Of a DNA stretch of 41,775 bases, positions 7,475 to 15,692 are shown piece by piece (positions within the stretch are counted from its first letter, which is position 1; the number at the start of each line of letters is the position of its first letter). The stretch spans positions 1-41,775 of the forward strand of contig JANYCA010000108.1 in NCBI GenBank assembly GCA_025360525.1. The letters run 5' to 3'. The DNA is from Chitinophagaceae bacterium. Lineage in GTDB: Bacteria; Bacteroidota; Bacteroidia; Chitinophagales; Chitinophagaceae. The notes under the pieces were generated by a model, which was not told the origin of the DNA, ran no database searches, and saw only the letters and a program-made list of their open reading frames with translations. The position numbers were made by a program, and so were the translations under genes.

Positions 7475-8489
7475 TTCTGATACCTTTCACAATTTCGCCG
7501 CCTCCTCGTTTTAATATTTCGTGGGCTGCAGTTACACCCAGATCTGCGTTTTCTCTAGTTCCTAAACCGGAGCCATCAAGGCCGGACTTAGTCATTTCAA
7601 CTTCAACTTTTTCTTTACCGTCAACAGATAAAATATTGCCTTTAAAAATGATTGTATCAGCTTTCACCTGTGCCAATGCACTGATGGGTGTGGAGCATCC
7701 TCCCAATAATATTCTTAAAAAATCTCTTTCAATTTTGGTACACAAAGCAGTAAGGTTATCATTGAAATGACCACAAGCATCTAAACAAAAAACATCGGCA
7801 TCTCTGCATACAACCATGATAGCGCCTTGAGCTGGCGCTGGTAGCATCCAATCCAATTCAATACTATTTTCCGGCCGCAGGCCAATACGTTCTAATCCTG
7901 CAGCAGCAAAGATGGCACCCTGCCAATTACTCTCAGCTACTTTACGCAAACGGGTATTTACATTACCTCTAAGATTTTCTATTACGTGATGGGGATAGCG
8001 ATTTAACCATTGTGCTTTTCGGCGAATGCTGCTGGTGGCTATGGTGAAAGGTGAGTGGTGAATGGTGAGGGGTGAATTGTGAATTGTGAATGGGGCTTCC
8101 AGCTTTGAAGCATCTTCATTGACTATTAACGATTCACCATTCACGACATTCACCACATCGGCGTTTTTAAAAACAAACAGATCTTTATACGATGCTCTTT
8201 CCAACACTGCTGCCTGTGCAATTCCTTTGGGCAATTGTGTGGGTACATCTTTCATGGAATGTACAGCAATATCTATTTTATCGGCGAGTAAAGCAATGTC
8301 GAGGCTACGGGTAAAAATACCTTGAACGCCCATCTCGTAAAGGGCTGTATGCAAATCAATATCGCCTTCACTTTTTATGTAAACTAATTCTGAGTGGAAA
8401 TTATTTTCTGCAAGAAGTTGCTGCACTTTGGTTGCCTGCCACACCGCCAGTTGACTCTCTCTTGTTCCAATCCGTATCACGTTACCCAT
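7461..8489 (-). CDS. hemC: Hydroxymethylbilane synthase (porphobilinogen deaminase) with an in-frame repeat insertion
   Basis: Polymerises four porphobilinogens to hydroxymethylbilane. Catalytic features are intact: HSMKDVPTQLP (78-88) with the active-site aspartate D81, ATSSIRRKAQ (151-160), LRGNVNTRLRK and the dipyrromethane-anchoring C265 in LLGGCSTPIS. The protein has 342 residues against about 305-315 in most homologues. The excess lies between DLFVFKNADV and IATSSIRR, at residues 112-149. This stretch is encoded by inverted heptamer arrays (8043-8153) and contains a seven-residue repeat of the form [FL]TIH[NH]SP. The frame stays open through it, so the gene is probably functional with an enlarged loop. 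The start lies 6 nt after the hemA stop. Confidence 0.95.
   Translation of the reverse strand: MGNVIRIGTRESQLAVWQATKVQQLLAENNFHSELVYIKSEGDIDLHTALYEMGVQGIFTRSLDIALLADKIDIAVHSMKDVPTQLPKGIAQAAVLERASYKDLFVFKNADVVNVVNGESLIVNEDASKLEAPFTIHNSPLTIHHSPFTIATSSIRRKAQWLNRYPHHVIENLRGNVNTRLRKVAESNWQGAIFAAAGLERIGLRPENSIELDWMLPAPAQGAIMVVCRDADVFCLDACGHFNDNLTALCTKIERDFLRILLGGCSTPISALAQVKADTIIFKGNILSVDGKEKVEVEMTKSGLDGSGLGTRENADLGVTAAHEILKRGGGEIVKGIRNATK
8043..8153. repeat. Inverted heptamer arrays with central hairpin inside hemC
   Basis: Plus-strand arm 1 (8043-8091) is seven units of GGTGAAT type. Arm 2 (8117-8153) is made of CATTGAC, TATTAAC, GATTCAC, CATTCAC and GACATTCAC, the reverse-complement type. Between them GCTTC (8095-8099) pairs with GAAGC (8107-8111). 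The whole could fold as one long stem-loop, yet it is translated as hemC residues 112-149. Confidence 0.8.
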
Positions 8490-8495
8490 CTGGCT

Positions 8496-9734
8496 TTAGT
8501 TTGTGCCTATAGCAATGTACTCGTTAATGGCTTCTATGTAATAACAACCATGCTGATTTTGGGTACGCAATTTTAAAGCAGTACCATTAATTACTTTCTG
8601 TATTTGGTAATCTGTATTGGGCATTACTGCCTGAGAGCTGGCTAAACAACTGATAAACATTTCGCAGGATTGCATTGCGTACAGTTTGGTTTTGATGGCT
8701 TTTAATACCGGTACATTCCTACGCATTTGATGCCATTCTAAAAATTCACTGATATACTTTTTAATAATGGCCGTTGCTTTTGGAACTTCTGCTTTCCTGC
8801 TTTCGAGTGTTGCGTCTTTTATTTTTGATAACTCATCTACATTAACCAAATTAATATTGGGCAATGACTGAACAGACTTTTCTACGTTATAAGGAACTGA
8901 TAAATCAATAATTATTTTATTGCCAAAGCCTTCAACCTGCTCTTTAAAAATTACAGGCTCTGTTGCATTGGTAGCCACCAAAATAATATCAGCTTGCTGT
9001 ACCTGTTGGGGCATTTGCTCGTTAACAGCATAATGCAAACCCAACTCTGCCGCCAGTTCGCAGGCTTTAGATTCGGTGCGGTTGATGAGCGTAATATTTT
9101 TAGTATCCAGATAATCCACCAGGTTTTTGCAAACGTTACGGCCAATTTTGCCAGTACCAATCAGCAATATTTTTTTTGATGCAATATCCTTTACCTGCTC
9201 TTTTAAATATTGAATAGCAGCAAAGGCAACTGATACGGTGCCGCCGCTTAAGGCTGTAGATGTTTTAATTTCTTTTGATGCTTGCAGTACTGCATTGTAC
9301 AACCTTTCAAGGTAAACCCCTATAAAACCATGCTCTTTAGAAAACTTTACTGCCAGTTTAATTTGTCCCACAATTTCATAATCGCCTAAAATTTGTGAAT
9401 CCAATCCGGCTGCTACATTAAATAAATGCCGGATGGCAACCTCTCCCCTTTTTATGTAAGATAGCTGGCTGAATGTATGCAGTTCACCTGCTGTTTGGGA
9501 ACACAGCAATTCGCAAAGATTGGAAGCTTTTTCGGAGAACCCGTAAATTTCGGTTCGATTACAAGTTGATAATACAAAAAATTCATGAACACCAAATTGT
9601 GTAGCTGCCTCAATCAATTTGGCATATTGCGCCGTGTTGATTGCAAATTGACCACGAAGCTCGGCATCGGTTTTTCGATAATTGATACCTGCAATAAAAA
9701 AAGTTCCTAAATCTGTGTGTCTGGTTTCGGGCAT
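8496..9734 (-). CDS. hemA: Glutamyl-tRNA reductase
   Basis: NADPH-dependent reduction of glutamyl-tRNA(Glu) to glutamate-1-semialdehyde, the committed step of the C5 pathway. The catalytic cysteine is C58 in FVLSTCNRTEIYGF. The NADPH-binding Rossmann motif LLIGTGKIGRNVCKNL lies around residue 190, followed by the INRTESKACELA helix. At 412 residues it is within the family range. It is the first gene of the minus-strand hem run and faces hemH across a 420-nt divergent region. A TAnnTTTG -7 element 26 nt upstream supports the ATG at 9734. Confidence 0.96.
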   Translation of the reverse strand: MPETRHTDLGTFFIAGINYRKTDAELRGQFAINTAQYAKLIEAATQFGVHEFFVLSTCNRTEIYGFSEKASNLCELLCSQTAGELHTFSQLSYIKRGEVAIRHLFNVAAGLDSQILGDYEIVGQIKLAVKFSKEHGFIGVYLERLYNAVLQASKEIKTSTALSGGTVSVAFAAIQYLKEQVKDIASKKILLIGTGKIGRNVCKNLVDYLDTKNITLINRTESKACELAAELGLHYAVNEQMPQQVQQADIILVATNATEPVIFKEQVEGFGNKIIIDLSVPYNVEKSVQSLPNINLVNVDELSKIKDATLESRKAEVPKATAIIKKYISEFLEWHQMRRNVPVLKAIKTKLYAMQSCEMFISCLASSQAVMPNTDYQIQKVINGTALKLRTQNQHGCYYIEAINEYIAIGTN

Positions 9735-9759
9735 TTAAAGTGTTGGTCTTTTAGTAATG

Positions 9760-9767
9760 CAAAATTA
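9760..9767 (-). promoter_or_regulatory. Putative hemA promoter (-7 element)
   Basis: The minus strand reads TAATTTTG, matching TAnnTTTG. A TTAG, three of four matches to the -33 TTTG, lies 20 nt upstream (9788-9791). Predicted start of transcription is near 9752, leaving a leader of about 18 nt. Confidence 0.55.
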
Positions 9768-9822
9768 ACTTCACAATCTTTTTAAAACTAATTTCTATGT
9801 CATGCCCTTGTCATTTTACAAG

Positions 9823-9858
9823 CTGATTACTGTCACCAACTATTGTGACAAAAATCAG
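9823..9858. promoter_or_regulatory. Candidate operator dyad between hemA and hemH
   Basis: Arms CTGATTACTGTCAC (9823-9836) and GTGACAAAAATCAG (9845-9858) pair at 12 of 14 positions around an 8-nt centre; the inner TGTCAC-N8-GTGACA is perfect. It lies about 55 bp upstream of the hemA -7 element and is not followed by a T tract. An operator for the divergent heme genes is more likely than a terminator. The regulator is unknown. Confidence 0.45.
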
Positions 9859-10130
9859 ATTTGCTTATTCTCAACTATTTTTCGAGAGCAATTGATGTGT
9901 AGATCTAATTACAATGACATCTTTTTTTAACGAATATTATCAGGAAAGATTGTCCACATAGCAACCAATTAAAGGATGCAGCGACTTAAAAATTTAAATT
10001 ATATCAAGCATTTTATCAATCTTCCTACTTACCTATCCATCCACTTTTAAAAGCAAATATTATTCATTTTAACCCGTCAGTCGAAAACAATTATTTCAAT
10101 GCCTGCTGAACTTTTAGTGGCCGCAACGGT

Positions 10131-10138
10131 TAAATTTG
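10131..10138 (+). promoter_or_regulatory. Putative hemH promoter (-7 element)
   Basis: TAAATTTG matches the Bacteroidota -7 consensus TAnnTTTG and lies 16 nt before the hemH ATG, predicting a very short leader. No strong -33 element is seen. Confidence 0.5.
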
Positions 10139-10154
10139 CAAACAATATTATTAT

Positions 10155-11228
10155 ATGGCAACAAAGAGAGGAATTGTATTAATGAACCTGGGTTCTCCGG
10201 ATTCCACATCTGTAAAAGATGTAAGGCGCTACCTGGCTGAGTTTTTAATGGATGGTAAAGTAATAGATGTACCCTACCTGTTGCGCCTGCTGTTGGTAAG
10301 AGGGATCATTGTGCCATTCAGAGCCCCAAAATCGGCAGAGGCTTATAGTACCATCTGGACAAAGGAGGGCTCACCCCTGGTAGTTCTCACTAAACAGTTA
10401 CAGCAACAACTGCAGCAACATATTGATGAGCCTGTTGAAATAGCCATGCGGTATGGCAATCCCACGCCTGCCGAAGCTTATGAAAAATTAATGCAACGCC
10501 AACCGGGTTTAGAAGAAGTACTGGCCATTCCATTATATCCTCACTATGCCATGGCGAGTTATGAAACTGCAGTAGATTTTGCAAAGGAGGTTCATGTAAA
10601 AAACAAGTATCCTTTTAAACTCAGTTTTATAAAACCATTTTTTGATGAAGCGGATTATATCAGTGCTATGGCTGAAAACATTAGGCCTTATTTGAAGGAA
10701 GAATATGACCATATCCTGTTTAGTTATCATGGTATACCGGCAAGGCATTTAAAAAAAACTGACCCCACCGGCTGCCACTGTATGAAGGTGGAAAACTGTT
10801 GCGAAGTAAAGTCTGAAGCACATGCAGTATGTTATCGCCATCAATGCTTTGAAACTACCCGGTTAATTACTGAAGCTTTAAATATTTCAAAAGATAAATT
10901 CAGTATTTCCTTTCAATCAAGACTGGGTAAGGGCTGGCTACAACCGTTCACCGATATCCGCTTAATGCAAATGCCCAAAGAAGGCATAAAAAAATTATTG
11001 ATTCTTTGTCCGGCCTTTGTAAGTGATTGCCTGGAAACACTGGAAGAAATTGATGAGCGGGGAAAAGAAAGTTTTATGGAAGCCGGCGGTACATCTTACA
11101 AAATGATTCCCTGCTTAAATACCAATCACCAGTGGGTGGAGGTATTGGCAAAGTGGGTGAACGAAATCGCTGCAGGAAATGAGGAGATGATTTTAGAAGT
11201 ACCTAACCCAACCAAGATAGGGGCTTAA
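10155..11228 (+). CDS. hemH: Ferrochelatase with cysteine-rich segment
   Basis: Inserts ferrous iron into protoporphyrin IX. At 357 residues, signatures include the N-terminal GIVLMNLGSPDS, PLYPHYAMASYETAV, the catalytic H192 in FSYHGIPARH, FQSRLGKGWLQPFTD and the C-terminal CPAFVSDCLETLEEI. Between the catalytic histidine and the following helix is an unusual run of six cysteines (C207, C209, C215, C216, C226, C231) in 25 residues. Some bacterial ferrochelatases are known to bind a [2Fe-2S] cluster through cysteines in this area, so a cluster is plausible but not proven. It is divergent from hemA and followed 84 nt later by hemJ. Confidence 0.97.
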   Translation: MATKRGIVLMNLGSPDSTSVKDVRRYLAEFLMDGKVIDVPYLLRLLLVRGIIVPFRAPKSAEAYSTIWTKEGSPLVVLTKQLQQQLQQHIDEPVEIAMRYGNPTPAEAYEKLMQRQPGLEEVLAIPLYPHYAMASYETAVDFAKEVHVKNKYPFKLSFIKPFFDEADYISAMAENIRPYLKEEYDHILFSYHGIPARHLKKTDPTGCHCMKVENCCEVKSEAHAVCYRHQCFETTRLITEALNISKDKFSISFQSRLGKGWLQPFTDIRLMQMPKEGIKKLLILCPAFVSDCLETLEEIDERGKESFMEAGGTSYKMIPCLNTNHQWVEVLAKWVNEIAAGNEEMILEVPNPTKIGA

Positions 11229-11312
11229 GGCTGCTATTTTAAATCAGATAGCTTATTTGTACATTAGGGTTTCAAAAACTGGATATTTATTTTTCTCAAT
11301 ACGCAATTCGTT

Positions 11313-11843
11313 ATGGTATATTATTATGTAAAAGCATTCCACATTATTTTTATAGTAACCTGGTTTGCCGGCATGTTTTACATTGTACGGTTGTTTATTT
11401 ACAACACGGAGGCTGCAGAAAAGGAAGGCATTGAAAGGGAGATATTGGTAAAACAATTTTCCATTATGATTAAAAGGCTATGGCTGGGGATCACCTGGCC
11501 GTCTGCTATACTAACCATTATTTTTGGAGGATGGGTAGCTTTTATTTTTGGCAGTATTCCTAGCTGGCTATGGGTAAAGTTGGGTTTTGTAGCAGGCCTT
11601 TATGCGTATCATTTTACACTACAAAAAATTTACAGCGATGAAATGAAAGGCATCTTTAAATACACTTCCAATCAATTAAGAATATGGAATGAAGTTGCCA
11701 CTGTTTTTTTAATTGCCATTGTAATGATCGTGACCGTAAAAGATGGTATGAGCTGGATATGGGGAATAATTGGGTTATTACTATTTACTGTTGTGTTGAT
11801 GAGTGCGATTAAGATTTATAAGATGCTCCGTACAAAAAAATAG
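11313..11843 (+). CDS. hemJ: HemJ-type protoporphyrinogen IX oxidase
   Basis: Small integral membrane protein of 176 residues with four or five hydrophobic helices. The first helix KAFHIIFIVTWFAGMFYIVR carries the conserved histidine of the HemJ (UPF0093) family. The following MIKRLWLGITWPSAILTIIFG and the LWVKLGFVAGLYAYHF segment also match it. HemJ oxidises protoporphyrinogen IX to protoporphyrin IX and replaces HemG/HemY, neither of which is present here. Its place between hemH and the rest of the heme genes supports the call. Downstream an inverted repeat (11848-11880) probably ends transcription. Confidence 0.88.
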   Translation: MVYYYVKAFHIIFIVTWFAGMFYIVRLFIYNTEAAEKEGIEREILVKQFSIMIKRLWLGITWPSAILTIIFGGWVAFIFGSIPSWLWVKLGFVAGLYAYHFTLQKIYSDEMKGIFKYTSNQLRIWNEVATVFLIAIVMIVTVKDGMSWIWGIIGLLLFTVVLMSAIKIYKMLRTKK

Positions 11844-11847
11844 CCCC

Positions 11848-11880
11848 CACCTACGCCAAACAAGCCTTAACAAGTAGGTG
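11848..11880 (+). terminator. Probable terminator after hemJ
   Basis: CACCTAC (11848-11854) and GTAGGTG (11874-11880) form a perfect 7-bp stem with a 19-nt loop, starting 5 nt after the hemJ stop and followed by TTTTAG. The T run is short, so termination may be weak. It lies between convergent genes. Confidence 0.5.
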
Positions 11881-11956
11881 TTTTAGCGCCTTGGATAAAT
11901 TTCAGCAAACGTGTAATGTTTCTAACTGTAATGCATTTTGCTTGTTGCATTTTTAA

Positions 11957-11984
11957 TTTTACCTTTTGCCTTTTGCCTTTTGAC
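11957..11984. repeat. Heptamer tandem array, TTTTGCC type (4 units), next to cysI stop
   Basis: Units TTTTACC, TTTTGCC, TTTTGCC, TTTTGAC. It ends 2 nt before the cysI stop codon, repeating the pattern of arrays at minus-strand gene ends seen in hemE and hemD. Confidence 0.7.
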
Positions 11985-11986
11985 CA

Positions 11987-13666
11987 CTACACTAACTCTT
12001 TCCGCATTACAAAATCACCCAATTTTTCATCAGCCTGTCTTTCGATTTTAAATGAAGCAAACAGGTTGTCTAGTTCTTCCAGGATAGCTGCTTCATCAAG
12101 GCTTTCTTTAAATGTTTTATTTAAACGCTGGCCCTGGTTATCGCCGCCCAATTGCAAATTATACCTGCCTGGTGCAGTACCTACAAAAGCAATTTCAGCA
12201 GCATAGGGTCTTGCACAACCATTGGGACAACCGGTCATCCTGATTACAATATCCTCCTCTCCCAGTTGATGTTTGTTCAGCAATGGTTCAATCTTGTCCA
12301 ACAATTGGGGCATGTAGCGTTGTCCTTCGGCTAATGCCAACGGGCAGGTAGGCAATGCTACACAGGCCATTGAATTTCTTCTGATGGCAGAAGCGGCTTC
12401 TGTATGTTCAATTAATTTATAACGCTCCAGTAGAGCATGAATGGCAGCTTTATCAGTTGCTGCAACATCACTTACAATCATGTTTTGGTTGGCAGTAAAT
12501 TGAAAATTAGTCTTCCCGGTTTTTGCTATTTCCAACAAAGCTGTTTTCATGGCCAGTTTTTCATCATCGAGCACACGCCCGTTTTCAACAAACAAGGTGT
12601 AATACCACAAACTGTTTTCGGCCTGCTGCCAGCCATAATAATCGGCTCTTTTATTAAATGTAAAAGGCTTTGCATCTTCCAATAAAAATCCGGTTCTTTT
12701 TTCAACTTCCTTTTTAAAGGTATCAACGCCCATCCGGTCTACGGTGTATTTTAACCGTGCTAATTTACGGTCGCTTCGGTTTCCAAAATCTCTTTGAACC
12801 GTTAAAATTTCATACACTGTTTTCAGTATTTTTTCTTCGGTATCTACAAATCCTATTACGGTTGCAAGCCTTGCGTAAGTTTCCTTGTTACCATGTGTGG
12901 TGCTCATACCGCCACCCACTGCTATATTAAATCCTTTTAGTTTATTATCTTCAATAATGGCGATTAACCCAAGATCATTGGTAAAAACATCCACTTCATT
13001 ATTGGGCGGAATGGCAATGCCAATTTTAAATTTCCGGGGCAAATAACGATCCTGGTACAACGGGTCTTCTTCTTCTTTTTTATCAACTATTTTATCATCG
13101 CCGATCCAAATTTCGTAATAGGCTTTTGTCTTTGGCATCAGCAACGTACTAATTCTGTCTGCAAACGCAAATACCTCCGCATGCAACGCCGATTGTGTGG
13201 GATGAGCAGCACAGGTAATATTGCGGTTAATGTCGCCGCAGGTTGCAATTGAATCTAAATGAGCTTCGTTAAAAGCCTGTATGGTAGGACGTATTTTGGA
13301 TTTCAGCAATCCATGTAACTGAATGGTTTGGCGGGTAGTAATTTTTATAACACCCGTGCTATTATCCCCGGCAACATGATGCGCTGCAATCCATTTTTCT
13401 GCAGAAATAAACCCACCCGGCAACCGAAGGCGGATCATAAATGTGTATAGCCGATCCAACTTTTTTGCTGCCCGTTCTTCTCGCCTGTCACGGTCATCCT
13501 GCTCGTACATGCCATGAAATTTTATCACCGCTTTATCATCTTCCCTGATGGCACCGGTAATCTCATCTTTCAAACTTTCGTTGATACTTCCCCTCAAGCC
13601 ATCACTGGCAGTTTTAATTTTTTCTATTGCAGATAATTGCTGCGGTTTTATATTTTTATCAGACAT
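11987..13666 (-). CDS. cysI: Sulfite reductase (NADPH) hemoprotein beta-component
   Basis: Six-electron reduction of sulfite to sulfide at a siroheme coupled to a [4Fe-4S] cluster. The cluster and siroheme ligands follow the family pattern: C435-X5-C441 in CVALPTC and C480-X3-C484 in GCPNGC. RQTIQLHGL (113-120) and RNITCAAHP near residue 150 are the usual substrate/siroheme-site segments. At 559 residues it matches CysI length. It is the last gene of the cys run and lies 289 nt after cysJ, its electron donor; that gap is filled with C-rich and G-rich repeats. Siroheme would come from CobA plus the 840-1475 enzyme. Confidence 0.97.
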   Translation of the reverse strand: MSDKNIKPQQLSAIEKIKTASDGLRGSINESLKDEITGAIREDDKAVIKFHGMYEQDDRDRREERAAKKLDRLYTFMIRLRLPGGFISAEKWIAAHHVAGDNSTGVIKITTRQTIQLHGLLKSKIRPTIQAFNEAHLDSIATCGDINRNITCAAHPTQSALHAEVFAFADRISTLLMPKTKAYYEIWIGDDKIVDKKEEEDPLYQDRYLPRKFKIGIAIPPNNEVDVFTNDLGLIAIIEDNKLKGFNIAVGGGMSTTHGNKETYARLATVIGFVDTEEKILKTVYEILTVQRDFGNRSDRKLARLKYTVDRMGVDTFKKEVEKRTGFLLEDAKPFTFNKRADYYGWQQAENSLWYYTLFVENGRVLDDEKLAMKTALLEIAKTGKTNFQFTANQNMIVSDVAATDKAAIHALLERYKLIEHTEAASAIRRNSMACVALPTCPLALAEGQRYMPQLLDKIEPLLNKHQLGEEDIVIRMTGCPNGCARPYAAEIAFVGTAPGRYNLQLGGDNQGQRLNKTFKESLDEAAILEELDNLFASFKIERQADEKLGDFVMRKELV

Positions 13667-13710
13667 TTTAAATTGTATTTTATTTCAACTCTATAAACAA
13701 GTGTTTTTAC

Positions 13711-13747
13711 CTCACCCCCCCGCCCCTCTCCGAAGGAGATGGGAGCT
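13711..13747. repeat. C-rich palindromic repeat in cysJ-cysI gap
   Basis: Begins with a seven-C run and contains the hairpin TCTCC-gaa-GGAGA (13727-13739). It resembles the C-rich elements at 20047-20066 and 31093-31114. A G-rich element of opposite sense lies at 13901-13949, so the two bracket the gap. Confidence 0.55.
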
Positions 13748-13900
13748 TGACCCTGCTAGCTCCTAAATCTTTTATTTTATTCAATTTTATTCTTAGTATT
13801 ATTCAAATAATCATCGGCGTCATTCAAGTATATCCGCCAAACAAAAATGCTACCGTTGGTATTCAGCAGTCTCCTTGCATCCGCATCCCCTGCCTTTAAG

Positions 13901-13949
13901 CCCTCCTTTGGAGGGTTTGGGAGGCTTTTGGGAGGCCCTTGGGAGGCTT
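13901..13949. repeat. Perfect hairpin plus three 11-nt direct repeats in cysJ-cysI gap
   Basis: CCCTCC-TTT-GGAGGG is a perfect 6-bp hairpin (13901-13915). It is followed by three copies of an 11-mer of the form TTGGGAGGCTT (13917-13949). The cysJ stop codon follows 7 nt later. Confidence 0.6.
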
Positions 13950-13955
13950 TCTTTC

Positions 13956-15656
13956 CTAATACACATCCTTCTCAAACCTTCCCTCTGCCTCCATTTGCTC
14001 CACGTAATGCTTTGCTTCTGCGGCCGTTTTATTTCCCTGTTGTACAATAATGCTGATTAATGTATTCTCCACATCCACACTCATCGGATCTTTTTTACCG
14101 CAAACAAAAAAGGATGCACCACCCTGTAACCAACTGTATAGTTCAGCTGCATGTTCTTGCATCTTATGCTGCACATATAATTTCTCCTTCTGGTCTCTTG
14201 AAAATGCCAGGTTTACTTTTGTCAACACACCCGTCTCGTGCCAGTTCTGGATTTCTGTTTGATACAGAAAGTCTGAAACAAAATGTTGCTCACCAAAAAA
14301 TAACCAGTTACGCCCGGATGCGCCAGTTGCATCCCTTTCTGCAAGAAAAGATCGAAACGCAGCGATACCGGTACCCGGACCAACCATAATGATATCTTTA
14401 TTTTCAGCAGGCAGCCTGAATCGCTTATTGGGCTGGATAAAAAACTGCTGAACAGCATTTGTTTTTAAAGCACTTAAAAAATTAGAACAAAGGCCAAATT
14501 TCATTTCACCATTAACCCGGTATTTATCCTTTACGGCTAAAATATGCACCTCGCCTTCATGCGCTGCCGGTGAAGATGCGATGGTGTACAACCTCGGTGA
14601 AATTGCATTTAAACCAACCAATATTTCTTCAAACTGCGTTCTGCTTTGTACAGGATATTTTTTCACCAGGTCAAGTAAATCTAACCTGCCTGGTTCAATT
14701 ACATGACCCGTAATATCTGCGTACTGTTTAACCAACCGTTCGGTTAAATGAATGATGTTGATCTTTCTTTTCAGCAACTCATACACCGTAAACTTTTCTT
14801 TTTTAAACTCTACCGATTTATTGCCATCAACATTGGTAACAGCAATTATATCTGTCACCACCTGCGAATCATTCTCAGGCACAATACCGATGGAATCGCC
14901 ACATTGATAATCCAAACCTTCTGCAGCAATTTCAATATGAAATGTTTCTTTGTTAGAACCCCGGTCGTTTAAATTGATATGGGTAAGAACTGCTCCTTTA
15001 TAAATTTGCTTACCACTTTTTTTAAGCGGCGCTACTACAGCTACCGGCGCAACCTGCCGAACTTCTTTAACCGGAACGCTTAATTTATCTAATATCGCAT
15101 TGATCCATCCGTTGGCATCATCCTCATAATCCACATCACATTTTTGTAAAGGCGCTATGCGACTGCCTCCAAGCCTGTTCAACTGCTCATCTACATCTTC
15201 GCCTGTTTTGCAAAACAGCGGGTAAGATGTATCGCCCAATGCCAGTACACTGTACTTTAATTTTTCCAGTTTAAAGCCATTGTTATGTATATGATCGTAA
15301 AATTTTTTTGCAGCCAAAGGCGGCTCACCTTCACCGTGGGTGCTGATGATTGCCAACAAATGTTCTTCCTTTCCCAAATCAGTTAAGCGGTATTGGTCCA
15401 TCCCTATTACCTTGGCATTAATACTTTTTTGCTTTGCCTTCGCAGCAAAATCAGTAGCCAGCTTTTTTGAATTGCCGGTTTCTGTGCCATACACAATCGT
15501 TATTTTATTAACTGCAGCTATGCCTTCGTGTACAGCAACCGGAACAGTTTTAGCTTGAACAATTCCGTTTAAATAACCATTCATCCAGATCAATTCATCC
15601 TTGGTTGAATTGTTAACCAGATCCATTAATATTTTTATTTTGTTGTCCCCCAGCAT
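13956..15656 (-). CDS. cysJ: Sulfite reductase (NADPH) flavoprotein alpha-component
   Basis: Passes electrons from NADPH through FAD and FMN to CysI. The 566-residue protein has an N-terminal flavodoxin domain starting near residue 50 (IVYGTETGNSKKLATDFA; STHGEGEPP; ALGDTSYPLFCKTGEDVD). A FAD-binding domain follows (RLYTIASSPAAHEGEVHI near residue 355). An NADPH-binding domain completes it (IIMVGPGTGIAAFRSFL near 420; NWLFFGEQHF; ending in VYVEQM-like AKHYVEQMEAEGRFEKDVY). It lies 36 nt after cobA in the minus-strand cys run. Confidence 0.96.
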   Translation of the reverse strand: MLGDNKIKILMDLVNNSTKDELIWMNGYLNGIVQAKTVPVAVHEGIAAVNKITIVYGTETGNSKKLATDFAAKAKQKSINAKVIGMDQYRLTDLGKEEHLLAIISTHGEGEPPLAAKKFYDHIHNNGFKLEKLKYSVLALGDTSYPLFCKTGEDVDEQLNRLGGSRIAPLQKCDVDYEDDANGWINAILDKLSVPVKEVRQVAPVAVVAPLKKSGKQIYKGAVLTHINLNDRGSNKETFHIEIAAEGLDYQCGDSIGIVPENDSQVVTDIIAVTNVDGNKSVEFKKEKFTVYELLKRKINIIHLTERLVKQYADITGHVIEPGRLDLLDLVKKYPVQSRTQFEEILVGLNAISPRLYTIASSPAAHEGEVHILAVKDKYRVNGEMKFGLCSNFLSALKTNAVQQFFIQPNKRFRLPAENKDIIMVGPGTGIAAFRSFLAERDATGASGRNWLFFGEQHFVSDFLYQTEIQNWHETGVLTKVNLAFSRDQKEKLYVQHKMQEHAAELYSWLQGGASFFVCGKKDPMSVDVENTLISIIVQQGNKTAAEAKHYVEQMEAEGRFEKDVY

Positions 15657-15692
15657 CTATAATTTTTTAAGATGGAATAGTTTTAAATTGCG

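Larger units (their letters stand above)
9735..10154. other. Divergent hemA-hemH intergenic region
   Basis: 420 nt with no convincing ORF. It holds a -7 element for each direction (9760-9767 and 10131-10138) and a 14-bp imperfect dyad at 9823-9858. The rest is plain AT-rich sequence. Confidence 0.7.

Noticed and set aside
13847..14060. Short ORFs over the G-rich repeat near the cysJ end
   Set aside because: Pro/Gly-rich translations of repeat DNA on both strands, overlapping the conserved C-terminus of cysJ.
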